This document shows positions 58,258-64,000 of a DNA stretch of 64,000 bases, one piece after another. The translations under genes were made by a program, and so were the position numbers. Source of the DNA: Dehalococcoidia bacterium (GTDB lineage Bacteria; Chloroflexota; Dehalococcoidia; Tepidiformales; Tepidiformaceae); contig JAJDUR010000094.1 in the NCBI GenBank assembly GCA_022826585.1, forward strand, positions 1 to 64,000, written 5' to 3'. The notes under the pieces are model-generated. The model did no database searches. It had not been told where the DNA came from and saw nothing but the letters and a program-made list of their open reading frames with translations. Position 1 is the stretch's first letter. Every line of letters begins with the position of its first letter.

Positions 58258-58304
58258 ACCACTCACTATTCACTAGTCACCAGTCACTTATTCACTATCC
58301 CCCA
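58258..58304. repeat. Heptamer repeat, single CACTATT-type arm
   Basis: ACCACTCACTATTCACTAG and TCACCAGTCACTTATTCACT are the minus orientation of the TAGTGAN family. It follows the palindromic array and precedes the coiled-coil gene at 58344. Confidence 0.7.
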
Positions 58305-58343
58305 TTGCCATCCGCAATCGTCTTGCCTTACAGTTGGTGCGCG

Positions 58344-58610
58344 ATGGCGCTCAAGTTCGACACGCATGACGCGATCGAGAAGCTCCGGGGCAAGGGCCAC
58401 AGCGAGGCCCAGGCCGAGGGCGTCGTCGAACTGGTGCGCGACGCCACAAGCGAGCTCGTGACGCGCGACTATCTCGACGGCAGGTTGGAAGTACTCGAAG
58501 CGAGGTTCCAGGCGAGTCAAGGCCAGCTGCGCGCCGACCTCTACCGTGCCCTGTGGATACAGGGCGGGGTCATCGTCGGGGCCGTTGTCGCGCTTGTGAA
58601 GCTGCTGTAG
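58344..58610 (+). CDS. Small coiled-coil membrane protein (DUF1640/CCDC90-like)
   Basis: ATG 58344 gives 88 residues: MALKFDTHDAIEKLRGKGHS, a predicted coiled coil (VTRDYLDGRLEVLEARFQAS) and one C-terminal transmembrane helix. The layout resembles DUF1640 proteins. A paralogue sharing an M-x-L-x-F-x4-A-x2-KLR-x2-G start is at 62706-62984. Both stand next to heptamer repeats. A TACAGT box lies 9 nt before the start. Confidence 0.75.
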   Translation: MALKFDTHDAIEKLRGKGHSEAQAEGVVELVRDATSELVTRDYLDGRLEVLEARFQASQGQLRADLYRALWIQGGVIVGAVVALVKLL

Positions 58611-58627
58611 GGGCGAGCGGAGCTCGC

Positions 58628-58748
58628 GGCTGTTGGCTATTGGCTAATGGCTGTTGGGGGACGGCGGGGCGGGGCGGACTAGCCACCAGCCACTATCCAC
58701 CATTCACTATCCCCCAATAGCCAGGAGCCAGTAGCCAACAGCCAACAA
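58628..58748. repeat. Heptamer inverted repeat of two word types
   Basis: Left outer arm TGTTGGC-TATTGGC-TAATGGC-TGTTGGG and right outer arm CCCAATAGCCAGGAGCCAG-TAGCCAACAGCCAAC pair as inverted repeats. Between them lies a second array of CCACCAGCCACTATCC and ACCATTCACTATCC. It lies between the coiled-coil gene and a terminator. Confidence 0.8.
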
Positions 58749-58774
58749 GAAAGGGGCCCCGGAGGGCCCCTTTC
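58749..58774. terminator. Bidirectional terminator hairpin
   Basis: GAAAGGGGCCC pairs with GGGCCCCTTTC around CGGA, an 11-bp stem with AAA/TTT ends on both sides. It ends the minus-strand surface-protein gene and could also stop plus-strand transcription. Confidence 0.8.
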
Positions 58775-58802
58775 GAGCTTGTGCCGTTGGCGTCGCTAGG
58801 GA

Positions 58803-59570
58803 CTAGCTGCGCCGGCGTGCGTAGGTGTAACCGCCCAGCGCGATGGCCAGAGCCATCATGCCGAGGATAGCGGCCAGCGAAGTGCCGGTGCTGTCGGTGG
58901 CGAAGCCGGTGCCGGTCTTGCCTGCGCCGGGATCGGGCTGCATGCCGTCGCCGCCGTTCATGTCGTCGTCGTCGTCGTCGCCACCCATACCGGTGTCGTC
59001 GTCGTCGTCGCCGCCCATGCCGGTGTCGTCATCGGGATCGGGGCAGTCCATGTCGTCGCCCATGCCGTCGTCGCCGTTCATGCCGGCGTCGCCGTTGATG
59101 TCGGGCTCCGGCGGAGCGTCGTCGCCCATGCCGTCGCCGTTCATGCCGCCCATGTCGTCTTCGGGGCACTCCATGCCGTCATCCGTCATGCCGGTCGAGG
59201 CGGTCAGGTTGACTTCGGAGTAGGTCCCGTTCCAGGTTCCGGTCTCGGCGGCGGCGTAGCCACCGATCATGAACGACACGGTGTCGCCGGCCTCGGCGCA
59301 GGACGCCGGGACGTCGAGGACGTAGACAGAGCCGCTGGCGTTGGTGAGGCTAACCGCACCAGAGCCGCACTCGGCGCCATCAACGATGGCGGTGACGGAG
59401 GTGCCGGCGGCAGCGCCCTCACCATCGACCGTGACGGTGCCTTCGAAGCGGTGGGGCGCGCCGGAGGGCGCGTCCTGGGCTTCGGCCAGCTCTCCGCTGA
59501 AGAGGCCGGCGAGGCCGAGCAGCATGGCTGCCACGATGCCCCCACCGAGCCACTTGAGAGTCTTGGTCAT
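58803..59570 (-). CDS. Secreted surface protein with Asp/Gly/Met-rich repeat and C-terminal anchor
   Basis: The 255-residue protein has a signal peptide (MTKTLKWLGGGIVAAMLLGL to AEAQ), a beta-rich domain of about 100 residues (FEGTVTVDGEGAAAGTSVTA), then about 70 residues of repeated DDDDTGMGG/NGDDGMGD words and a C-terminal hydrophobic helix followed by ARRRS. The acidic repeat could bind calcium. The end resembles a cell-wall sorting signal or archaeosortase/exosortase-type tail, but lacks LPxTG. AAGGAG lies 7 nt before the ATG. Confidence 0.82.
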   Translation of the reverse strand: MTKTLKWLGGGIVAAMLLGLAGLFSGELAEAQDAPSGAPHRFEGTVTVDGEGAAAGTSVTAIVDGAECGSGAVSLTNASGSVYVLDVPASCAEAGDTVSFMIGGYAAAETGTWNGTYSEVNLTASTGMTDDGMECPEDDMGGMNGDGMGDDAPPEPDINGDAGMNGDDGMGDDMDCPDPDDDTGMGGDDDDDTGMGGDDDDDDMNGGDGMQPDPGAGKTGTGFATDSTGTSLAAILGMMALAIALGGYTYARRRS

Positions 59571-59677
59571 TCGGTTTGCTCCTTGCTAGCTGTCCGTTGT
59601 GGCTGGAGCCCGGGACCGTCCCCTGGCCCCCGGCCCCGCGAGGCGGGACCGGGGGTGGGGTCGGTTACGGACAGTTG

Positions 59678-61552
59678 CTACTGGACGACGACCCAGTAGG
59701 CCTCGCCGTTGCTGAGCTCGGTGAGGGTGTTGGCCAGGCCAACATCACCGGCATCGGCGAAGTAGCCGTCCCAGCCGGAGCCGGTCCACTGCCAGATGGC
59801 AACGATGTTGTCGCCGGCATCGGCGGGATCAGCACCGTCTGCGCCGTTCCACACGAGGTTGTGCGTACCGGCAGCAAGCGGCTTGTTCCACGTGGGCGCG
59901 GGGCCCTCGGGAGCAGGCTCACCGATGTTGATGGTGACGCGGTGGTTCACGTCACCGGCGGTGATCAGGATCTCCGCCGAACCCGCGCTGGAGGGCGCGA
60001 TGAAGGTGAACGTGGACTGACCGTTGACAGTCGAAGTACCCGCGTTCTCGACCAGGCCATCGCCGCCGACCTTGCGGACGTTGACGTCGGTGATGCCGAC
60101 GAGGACTTCCTCGTCGTCGAACACCGAGACGGTGACCTTGGTGACGCTGGCCGGGTCAACCGTGTCCGAGAGATCCGTGGAGATGCTGTTCGGCTTACCG
60201 GCGACCTCGATCGTGGCCGAAGCCTTGATCGCCCCGATCGCGAAGTTCAGCGTGTGCACACCGCGCGTCGCGTCCTTGGTCGTCGGGTCAGCGGGGTTCG
60301 CCTCCGGTGCCGTCACCTGGACGACACACTGACCAGCGGCGTTGGTGCCCTCACCGTCGTCGCTGGTCCCGGCCGCGTCGTCTGAGCCAAACAGCTCATC
60401 GTACGTCGCTGCAGCTTCGCCGATATGGGCGTTGTCGTCGCCACACGCGGGAATCGCTGGTGCGGCCCCCGCGGCCGGCTTGTCCTTGCTGTATCCACGA
60501 CCCGCAGGGACGGATGGATTAGCGGTGGTGTCCTCCGCCGTGTCCTTCTCGGTCGTGACGAGGACATCAGCAGCAGTGCCCGAGGGGCCGGTCACTTCAA
60601 CTGCCGGCGTCTGGACCGGGCTGATCGTCTGGCCCGACACGGGGTTGCCCGCGCCGTCCGTGACGGTCAGCACGATGTAGGTGGAACCACCGATCTCGAT
60701 GGAGCCCTGGTCCGGCTCGGCCGTCAGGTTCTTGGCGCTGCCGAACAGCGTCACCGTGGCCGTGGCGGTCCGAGTGCCGAGCGTCGCCGTAACGGTGGCG
60801 GTGCCTTCGACACCCCCGCCGGTCAGGATGACATCGACCACGCCTGCAGCGTCGGACGCTGCGGAGCATGTCTGGCTGGTGCCGGCGTTGGCGGTACCGG
60901 CGCCACTGCCGCAGCCCACGGTGCCGTGTGTCGTGATGACCGACACCGTCTGACCCGTCAGACCTGTCGGCGGCGTCGAGGCGTTCTTCACCGTGACGGT
61001 GAGGTTCGAAACACCGCCAGTCGCCGTGACCGTCTTGTCCGACGCCGCGTCCGTCTTGAGCTCAAGCGAACCGACGAGGCCAGCCTTGGAGACGGTGATG
61101 ACCTTGGTCAGGTCGGTGTTGGTCGCGCCAATACCATTGACGCTGATCAGGACGAACCCCGCGGGGGAGTCCGCGTCGATGTTCAGGACGACCGTTACCG
61201 AGCCAGCAACGTTCTGCCTGCCGGCGGCGTTGGCGTCACTGTCATCCGTGTCGCACGAACCGTCGTCGTCGCTACACGAAATCGACTGGCCGCCGTTCGC
61301 GGCGAAACTGGCGCTCGCGCTCTTGTCCGTGATGGTTACCTGCGCAAAAGCGTCGGCAACAATAATGTTGACCGTGTCGCCCGGCGCCACCGTCAATGCA
61401 CGATCGGCAGCGGGGAAGTCCCGCGGGGCCGCCTCGGCCGTCTGTGTGTTGGTGAGGACGCCGCTGAAGGCGACGGCCGCCACCATTGCAACAATCGCGA
61501 GGAGAGCTGCGCTCTTCCAGCTAGCGATGCCGCTCATAAGGTTGTTCTTCAA
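59678..61552 (-). CDS. Large secreted Big-domain (S-layer-like) protein
   Basis: I propose TTG 61552 as start with AGGGG 8 nt upstream; an ATG at 61537 is the alternative. The 624-residue product has a signal peptide (MSGIASWKSAALLAIVAMVA to AEA), several Ig/Big-like domains (for example TVTATLGTRTATATVTLFGS, ITVSKAGLVGSLELKTD) with paired Cys, and a C-terminal domain with WNGADGADPADAGDNIVAIWQW. Low Lys content and Thr/Ala/Asp richness fit an exported surface-layer or adhesin-like protein. The promoter is about 330 nt away. No LPxTG. Confidence 0.85.
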   Translation of the reverse strand: MKNNLMSGIASWKSAALLAIVAMVAAVAFSGVLTNTQTAEAAPRDFPAADRALTVAPGDTVNIIVADAFAQVTITDKSASASFAANGGQSISCSDDDGSCDTDDSDANAAGRQNVAGSVTVVLNIDADSPAGFVLISVNGIGATNTDLTKVITVSKAGLVGSLELKTDAASDKTVTATGGVSNLTVTVKNASTPPTGLTGQTVSVITTHGTVGCGSGAGTANAGTSQTCSAASDAAGVVDVILTGGGVEGTATVTATLGTRTATATVTLFGSAKNLTAEPDQGSIEIGGSTYIVLTVTDGAGNPVSGQTISPVQTPAVEVTGPSGTAADVLVTTEKDTAEDTTANPSVPAGRGYSKDKPAAGAAPAIPACGDDNAHIGEAAATYDELFGSDDAAGTSDDGEGTNAAGQCVVQVTAPEANPADPTTKDATRGVHTLNFAIGAIKASATIEVAGKPNSISTDLSDTVDPASVTKVTVSVFDDEEVLVGITDVNVRKVGGDGLVENAGTSTVNGQSTFTFIAPSSAGSAEILITAGDVNHRVTINIGEPAPEGPAPTWNKPLAAGTHNLVWNGADGADPADAGDNIVAIWQWTGSGWDGYFADAGDVGLANTLTELSNGEAYWVVVQ

Positions 61553-61886
61553 TTCAAGTACCCCTTTTGGTTGGGTGTTTGAGTTGGTCTTGTCCTGGTG
61601 GCCCTCTGGGGGGCCTGGTTCGTGTTCCGGACTCGCCCGGATCGTGCGGGCGGTTGCGAAGGGGTGCTTCGCTTCCTCTGTGGGGCCGCCCGCTCGTTCT
61701 GCCGCCTTTGCCCGGCGCAGGGCTCCAGACGGGTCCGGGCCGTTCCCCTGTGCGTGGTGTCTATGGGTGAAACCCTCGCGTCTCACGTCTCTCGCGCGGG
61801 CCCTCTAGACCGGCGCGCGCGCCTCGCTCAGCGGGGGAAAGCGGCCTCCTTTCTCCGTGGTACAACGTGCGGACAGAATTGAGCGG

Positions 61887-61915
61887 AGCCTACGGTTCGC
61901 ATGCCCGACGGTCAA
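61887..61915 (-). promoter_or_regulatory. Sigma-70-type promoter of the surface protein, long leader
   Basis: On the minus strand TTGACC (61915-61910) and TAGGCT (61892-61887) are separated by exactly 17 nt. Transcription from about 61880 would leave a leader of some 330 nt before TTG 61552. S-layer genes in other bacteria have similarly long leaders. The leader has no gene I can support. Confidence 0.6.
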
Positions 61916-62000
61916 CCTGTTCCGCCCACGCGCAGGGCCCACGGGCACCTGTGCGCACGCTGGTGTTATGGGGGATAACGCAGTGGACGGGGAAAGGTTA

Positions 62001-62194
62001 ACTAGTGGGTAGTGAATGGTGGATAGTGAATGGTGGGCTCGCTGCGCTCGGGGGAGTGAATAGTGGATGGTGGATAGTGAATCGTGGTTTTGGGTGAGGA
62101 CGGCCGAGCGCAGCTCGGCGTAGCCCGCGCCGCGGGCCCCCGGCGAGCGCAGCTCGCCCACTATCCACTATTCACTACCCACTACTCACTACCC
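62001..62194. repeat. Heptamer inverted repeat, long unit A
   Basis: Left arms ACTAGTGGGTAGTGAATGG and GGATAGTGAATGGTGGG lead into GCTCGCTGCGCTCGGGG, then AGTGAATAGTGGATGGTGG, a core with GTGGTTTTGGGTGAGGACGG and GCGAGCGCAGCTCGCC, and right arms CACTATCCACTATTCACTACC to CACTACCCC. About 150 bp of this is nearly the same as in 63045-63200. The right arm overlaps the 3' end of the four-helix gene. Confidence 0.85.
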
Positions 62195-62559
62195 CTCCGC
62201 CTCCGGCGGAGGGACCGCTTCAGCGCGGTCAGCATGCGGCCGACGGCTTCGGCTTGCTCCAGGGCCAGCTTCGAGCGCTCGGGCGGCAGGAGTTGGAGGC
62301 GCTCGGCGAGGAGGAGGAAGGTCTCGGTCTCGGCAAGGGAGCCGCTGGCGATCCCGAGAAACTGGAGGAACTCTCCGGTTCCGTTGCGCCCGGCGCCTTC
62401 GGCGATGTTGGCCGGCACCGAGGCGGCGGCCCTGCGCAACTGGCTGGTCATGCCGAAGCGCTCCTGGGCGGGAAACCCGGCGGATAGCTTCCAGACGGTC
62501 TCCGCAAGCTCCATCGACTGTCGCCACACCTCGAGGTCGCGATAGCCCTGGATGGTCAT
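62182..62559 (-). CDS. Four-helix bundle protein (S23/IVS-type)
   Basis: The 125-residue product has the four-helix (TIGR02436) pattern: YRDLEVWRQSMELAETVW, FGMTSQLRRAAASVPANIAEGAGR, EFLQFLGIASGSLAETET and LLLAERLQLLP. The proteins are known as ORFs in 23S rRNA intervening sequences and as accessory proteins (Avd-like) of diversity-generating retroelements; no rRNA or reverse transcriptase is nearby. The last residues GSE and the TAG stop come from the heptamer repeat. The ATG is directly preceded by a repeat. Confidence 0.9.
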   Translation of the reverse strand: MTIQGYRDLEVWRQSMELAETVWKLSAGFPAQERFGMTSQLRRAAASVPANIAEGAGRNGTGEFLQFLGIASGSLAETETFLLLAERLQLLPPERSKLALEQAEAVGRMLTALKRSLRRRRRGSE

Positions 62560-62710
62560 GGTGGGTAGTGCATGGTGGATAGTGAATGGTGGGTAGTGGG
62601 CTCGCTGCGCTCGCCGGGGGACGGAGGGGACGAGTCACGAGTCGCTGCCCCTGGGGGGCGGGGCGGATCACTATTCACGACTCACCACTCACTATTCACC
62701 ACTCACTACC
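62560..62710. repeat. Heptamer inverted repeat between two small genes
   Basis: Left arm GGTGGGTAGTGCATGGTGGA-TAGTGAATGGTGGG, central GCTCGCTGCGCTCGCC, GC-rich core, right arm ATCACTATTCACGACTC and ACCACTCACTATTCACC. It connects the start of the four-helix gene with the stop (TAG at 62708-62706) of the coiled-coil gene. Confidence 0.85.
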
Positions 62711-62984
62711 CCAACAGCTGGGAGGCGGCGAGCGACGCGCCGGCGACGGCAACAATGAAGCCGGCGAGGATGAGGAGGGCGCGCGAGAAGTCGGCGCGGT
62801 GCTCGGAGAAGCGGGCGTCGATGCGGGATTCGAGGGCCTCGAGGCGGACATCGAAGTAGCCGCGCGTGATGAGGGAACTGGTGGCTTCCTCGACTACTTC
62901 GACGGTGGCGGCGGCGAGGGGTTCGGCCATGCCGTTGTCGCGGAGCTTCTGGACGGCCTCGCGGGGGTTGAAGGTGAGGGGCAT
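62706..62984 (-). CDS. Second DUF1640/CCDC90-like coiled-coil membrane protein
   Basis: ATG 62984, 6 nt after TACACT, gives 92 residues: MPLTFNPREAVQKLRDNGMA, a coiled coil (TRGYFDVRLEALESRID) and a C-terminal transmembrane helix (ALLILAGFIVAVAGASLAAS). It is a paralogue of the gene at 58344 with conserved KLR-x2-G, ATS-x-L-x-TR and RLE-x-LE positions. The stop is TAG within the heptamer repeat. Transcription is probably leaderless. Confidence 0.78.
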   Translation of the reverse strand: MPLTFNPREAVQKLRDNGMAEPLAAATVEVVEEATSSLITRGYFDVRLEALESRIDARFSEHRADFSRALLILAGFIVAVAGASLAASQLLG

Positions 62985-63027
62985 GCAAGGAGTGTACGGG
63001 GTGGCGGTTGCGGATGACAAGCGGAGA

Positions 63028-63210
63028 CTGGTGGATGGTGGATAGTGGGCTCGCTGCGCTCGCGGTAGTGAATAGTGGATGGTGGATAGTGAATCGTGGT
63101 TTTGCGTGAGGACGGCCGAGCGGGGCTCGCGGTAGTGGACAGCCCGCGCCCATCGGCCCCGGCGAGCGCAGCTCGCCCACCATTCACTATTCACTACTCA
63201 CCATCCACCA
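63028..63210. repeat. Heptamer inverted repeat, long unit B
   Basis: Same architecture as 62001-62194: TGGTGGATGGTGGATAGTGG, GCTCGCTGCGCTCGCGG, AGTGAATAGTGGATGGTGG, the GTGGTTTTGCGTGAGGACGG core, GCGAGCGCAGCTCGCC and CCACCATTCACTATTCAC, ending ACCATCCACC. The best match to unit A spans roughly 63045-63200. Confidence 0.85.
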
Positions 63211-63223
63211 GTACACTGCCCGC

Positions 63224-63310
63224 ATGTGGAGAACGATCGGGGTCCTGAGCGTCGTGTGCCTGGGGTTCATCGGGCTGCTGGTGGGGCTGTCGCTGGGCGG
63301 GATGGGGTAG
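63224..63310 (+). CDS. Putative 28-residue membrane peptide
   Basis: ATG 63224 lies 6 nt after TACACT (63212-63217), the same leaderless arrangement as other genes. The 28-residue product MWRTIGVLSVVCLGFIGLLV plus GLSLGGMG is one hydrophobic helix. It is enclosed by heptamer repeats on both sides. Without homology this is tentative. Confidence 0.45.
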   Translation: MWRTIGVLSVVCLGFIGLLVGLSLGGMG

Positions 63311-63405
63311 CGCCGCGAAGCGGCGCGGTAGTGGGTGGTGGATAGTGACTAGTGGATAGTCCCCGCCCGGCCCCACTAACCACGAACCACTAACCACCAG
63401 TCACC
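63306..63405. repeat. Heptamer inverted repeat touching the next start codon
   Basis: Left arm GGTAGTGGGTGGTGGATAGTG with ACTAGTGGATAGT; right arm CCACTAACCACGAACC and ACTAACCACCAGTCACC, which ends directly at ATG 63406. The stop of the 28-residue gene is inside the 5' edge. Confidence 0.8.
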
Positions 63406-64000
63406 ATGGACGGCATTGTTTCTCGCTACGTGAACCGGCGGCTGAGCCGTCCGCTGGCGGCGGGGCTGGCGCGGACGCCGGTGACGCCGAACGGGGCGAC
63501 GTGGTTCACGCTGGCGCTGTCGCTGGGGGTGGGGGCGCTGGTGGCGGTGGGGTGGCACGTGGCGGGCGGCATCGGGATCCAGCTGGCGAGCATCGTGGAC
63601 GGGGTGGACGGGGACCTGGCGCGGCTGACGGGGCGGGCGTCGCGCTTCGGGGCGGCGCTGGACGCGATCGCGGACCGGTACGCGGACGCGGCCATCCTGG
63701 GAGGGATGACGGTGTACGCGGCGCGCTTCGAGGGGGAGGAGTACGCGGCGGTGGCGGGGGCGCTGGCGCTGGCGGGGGCGCTGACGGTGAGCTACAGCCG
63801 GGCGCGGGCGGAGGCAGAGGGGGTGAATCTCGTGGGTAGTGAATCGTGGATAGTGAATAGTCTGGGGATGCTGGCGACGCGGGACGTGCGTCTGCTGGCG
63901 GCGGCTGGTGGGACGGTGGCGGGGGAGTGTTTCTGGACGCTGGTGGGGCTGGCGGCGGTGAGCGGGGTGACGGTGGGGGTGCGGCTGGTGGGGGGGCGCT
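63406..64000 (+). CDS. CDP-alcohol phosphatidyltransferase family protein (partial)
   Basis: The frame from ATG 63406 is open to the window end (198 codons). It begins MDGIVSRYVNRRLSRPLAAG and has the family motif D-x2-DG-x2-AR-x8-9-G-x3-D-x3-D in DGVDGDLARLTG and SRFGAALDAIADRYAD, followed by hydrophobic helices. These membrane enzymes transfer a phospho-alcohol from CDP-alcohols, or make inositol-phosphate lipids. Between the helices an in-frame heptamer array (63831-63864) adds GSESWIVNSLG. There is no Shine-Dalgarno because the repeat reaches the ATG. Confidence 0.85.
   Translation, partial: MDGIVSRYVNRRLSRPLAAGLARTPVTPNGATWFTLALSLGVGALVAVGWHVAGGIGIQLASIVDGVDGDLARLTGRASRFGAALDAIADRYADAAILGGMTVYAARFEGEEYAAVAGALALAGALTVSYSRARAEAEGVNLVGSESWIVNSLGMLATRDVRLLAAAGGTVAGECFWTLVGLAAVSGVTVGVRLVGGR
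63831..63864. repeat. Heptamer array inside the CDP-alcohol phosphatidyltransferase coding frame
   Basis: GTGGGTAGTGAATCGTGG and ATAGTGAATAGTCTGG match the TAGTGAA/TAGTGGA arrays found between genes, but lie within the open frame and keep it open because the TAG and TGA triplets fall out of frame. It encodes a polar stretch (GSESWIVNS) at a place where family members have a cytoplasmic loop. Confidence 0.75.

Noticed and set aside
55799-58273. A single 824-codon minus-strand frame covering otsA and otsB
   Set aside because: Only the last 263 codons (otsB) are protein-like; the rest is the shadow of otsA in another frame.
58803-58920. LPxTG sortase signal in the surface protein
   Set aside because: The tail has a hydrophobic helix and basic end, but no LPxTG or close variant.
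62182-62559. Diversity-generating retroelement suggested by an Avd-like four-helix protein
   Set aside because: No reverse transcriptase or template/variable repeat pair is present, and the heptamer arrays do not resemble them.
62001-63405. CRISPR array
   Set aside because: The repeat units are 7 nt, degenerate and in both orientations; there are no regular spacers and no cas genes.

Overview
The window is high-GC (roughly 70%), gene-dense bacterial chromosome. The single-copy genes, the family content (MoxR/DUF58/transglutaminase cluster, PstCAB-PhoU, tungsten-type aldehyde:ferredoxin oxidoreductase, acyl-CoA enzymes, RCC1-like and Big-domain surface proteins) and the promoter style suggest a Chloroflexota bacterium, perhaps Dehalococcoidia-like. 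That placement is an inference; there is no rRNA gene here. Many genes have a -10 hexamer (TANACT type) only 6-7 nt before the start codon, so leaderless transcription looks common.

Layout. 0-6 kb: lipid-type metabolism (thiolase-fold protein, SDR, ThDP enzyme, alpha/beta hydrolase) around a carboxymuconolactone decarboxylase/AhpD-like gene with an in-frame TGA where the second redox Cys of CxxC should be, followed by a hairpin: a candidate selenoprotein. 6-9 kb: TatA, then a SAM-riboswitch operon of a threonine-synthase-like PLP enzyme, a NIL-domain protein and a ThiS/MoaD-like carrier ending GGSF, a plausible protein-thiocarboxylate route to homocysteine. 9-17 kb: metallopeptidase, acyl-CoA dehydrogenase, a DUF2188 gene between 21-bp direct repeats, the MoxR-DUF58-transglutaminase operon (triad lost), YchF and an EndoIII-like glycosylase. 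17-31 kb: accessory genes with one intact and several decayed toxin-antitoxin loci, lipoproteins, tRNA-Ser(GGA), purH under a ZTP riboswitch, mnmA, rsfS, a frameshifted RCC1-like lipoprotein and an aldo/keto reductase. 31-43 kb: CitE-like lyase, rplJ-rplL with an L10 leader, and rplK-rplA on the other strand; between them a second AhpD-like gene with TGA at the same place, in an operon with an oxalate-CoA-ligase-like enzyme. 43-47 kb: pstC-pstA-pstB-phoU. 47-58 kb: rhomboid protease, AOR, dnaJ-prmA-rsmE, UdgB and otsA-otsB. 58-64 kb: two secreted surface proteins and a run of small genes between heptamer-based inverted repeats, ending in a CDP-alcohol phosphatidyltransferase cut by the window edge.

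Three things stand out. First, two paralogous AhpD-like genes independently carry TGA after the same A-C-D-F tetrapeptide, each with a hairpin 12-13 nt downstream. Second, the SAM-riboswitch/threonine-synthase-like/NIL/GGSF-carrier operon. Third, a dispersed family of degenerate heptamer arrays (TAGTGAA, TGGTGGA, TGGCTNN types) arranged as inverted repeats, often touching start and stop codons, supplying TAG stops, and once lying in frame inside a gene. A second palindromic family (TGAGGAGAGCG/TGAGTGGAGCG boundaries) occupies three other intergenic sites.
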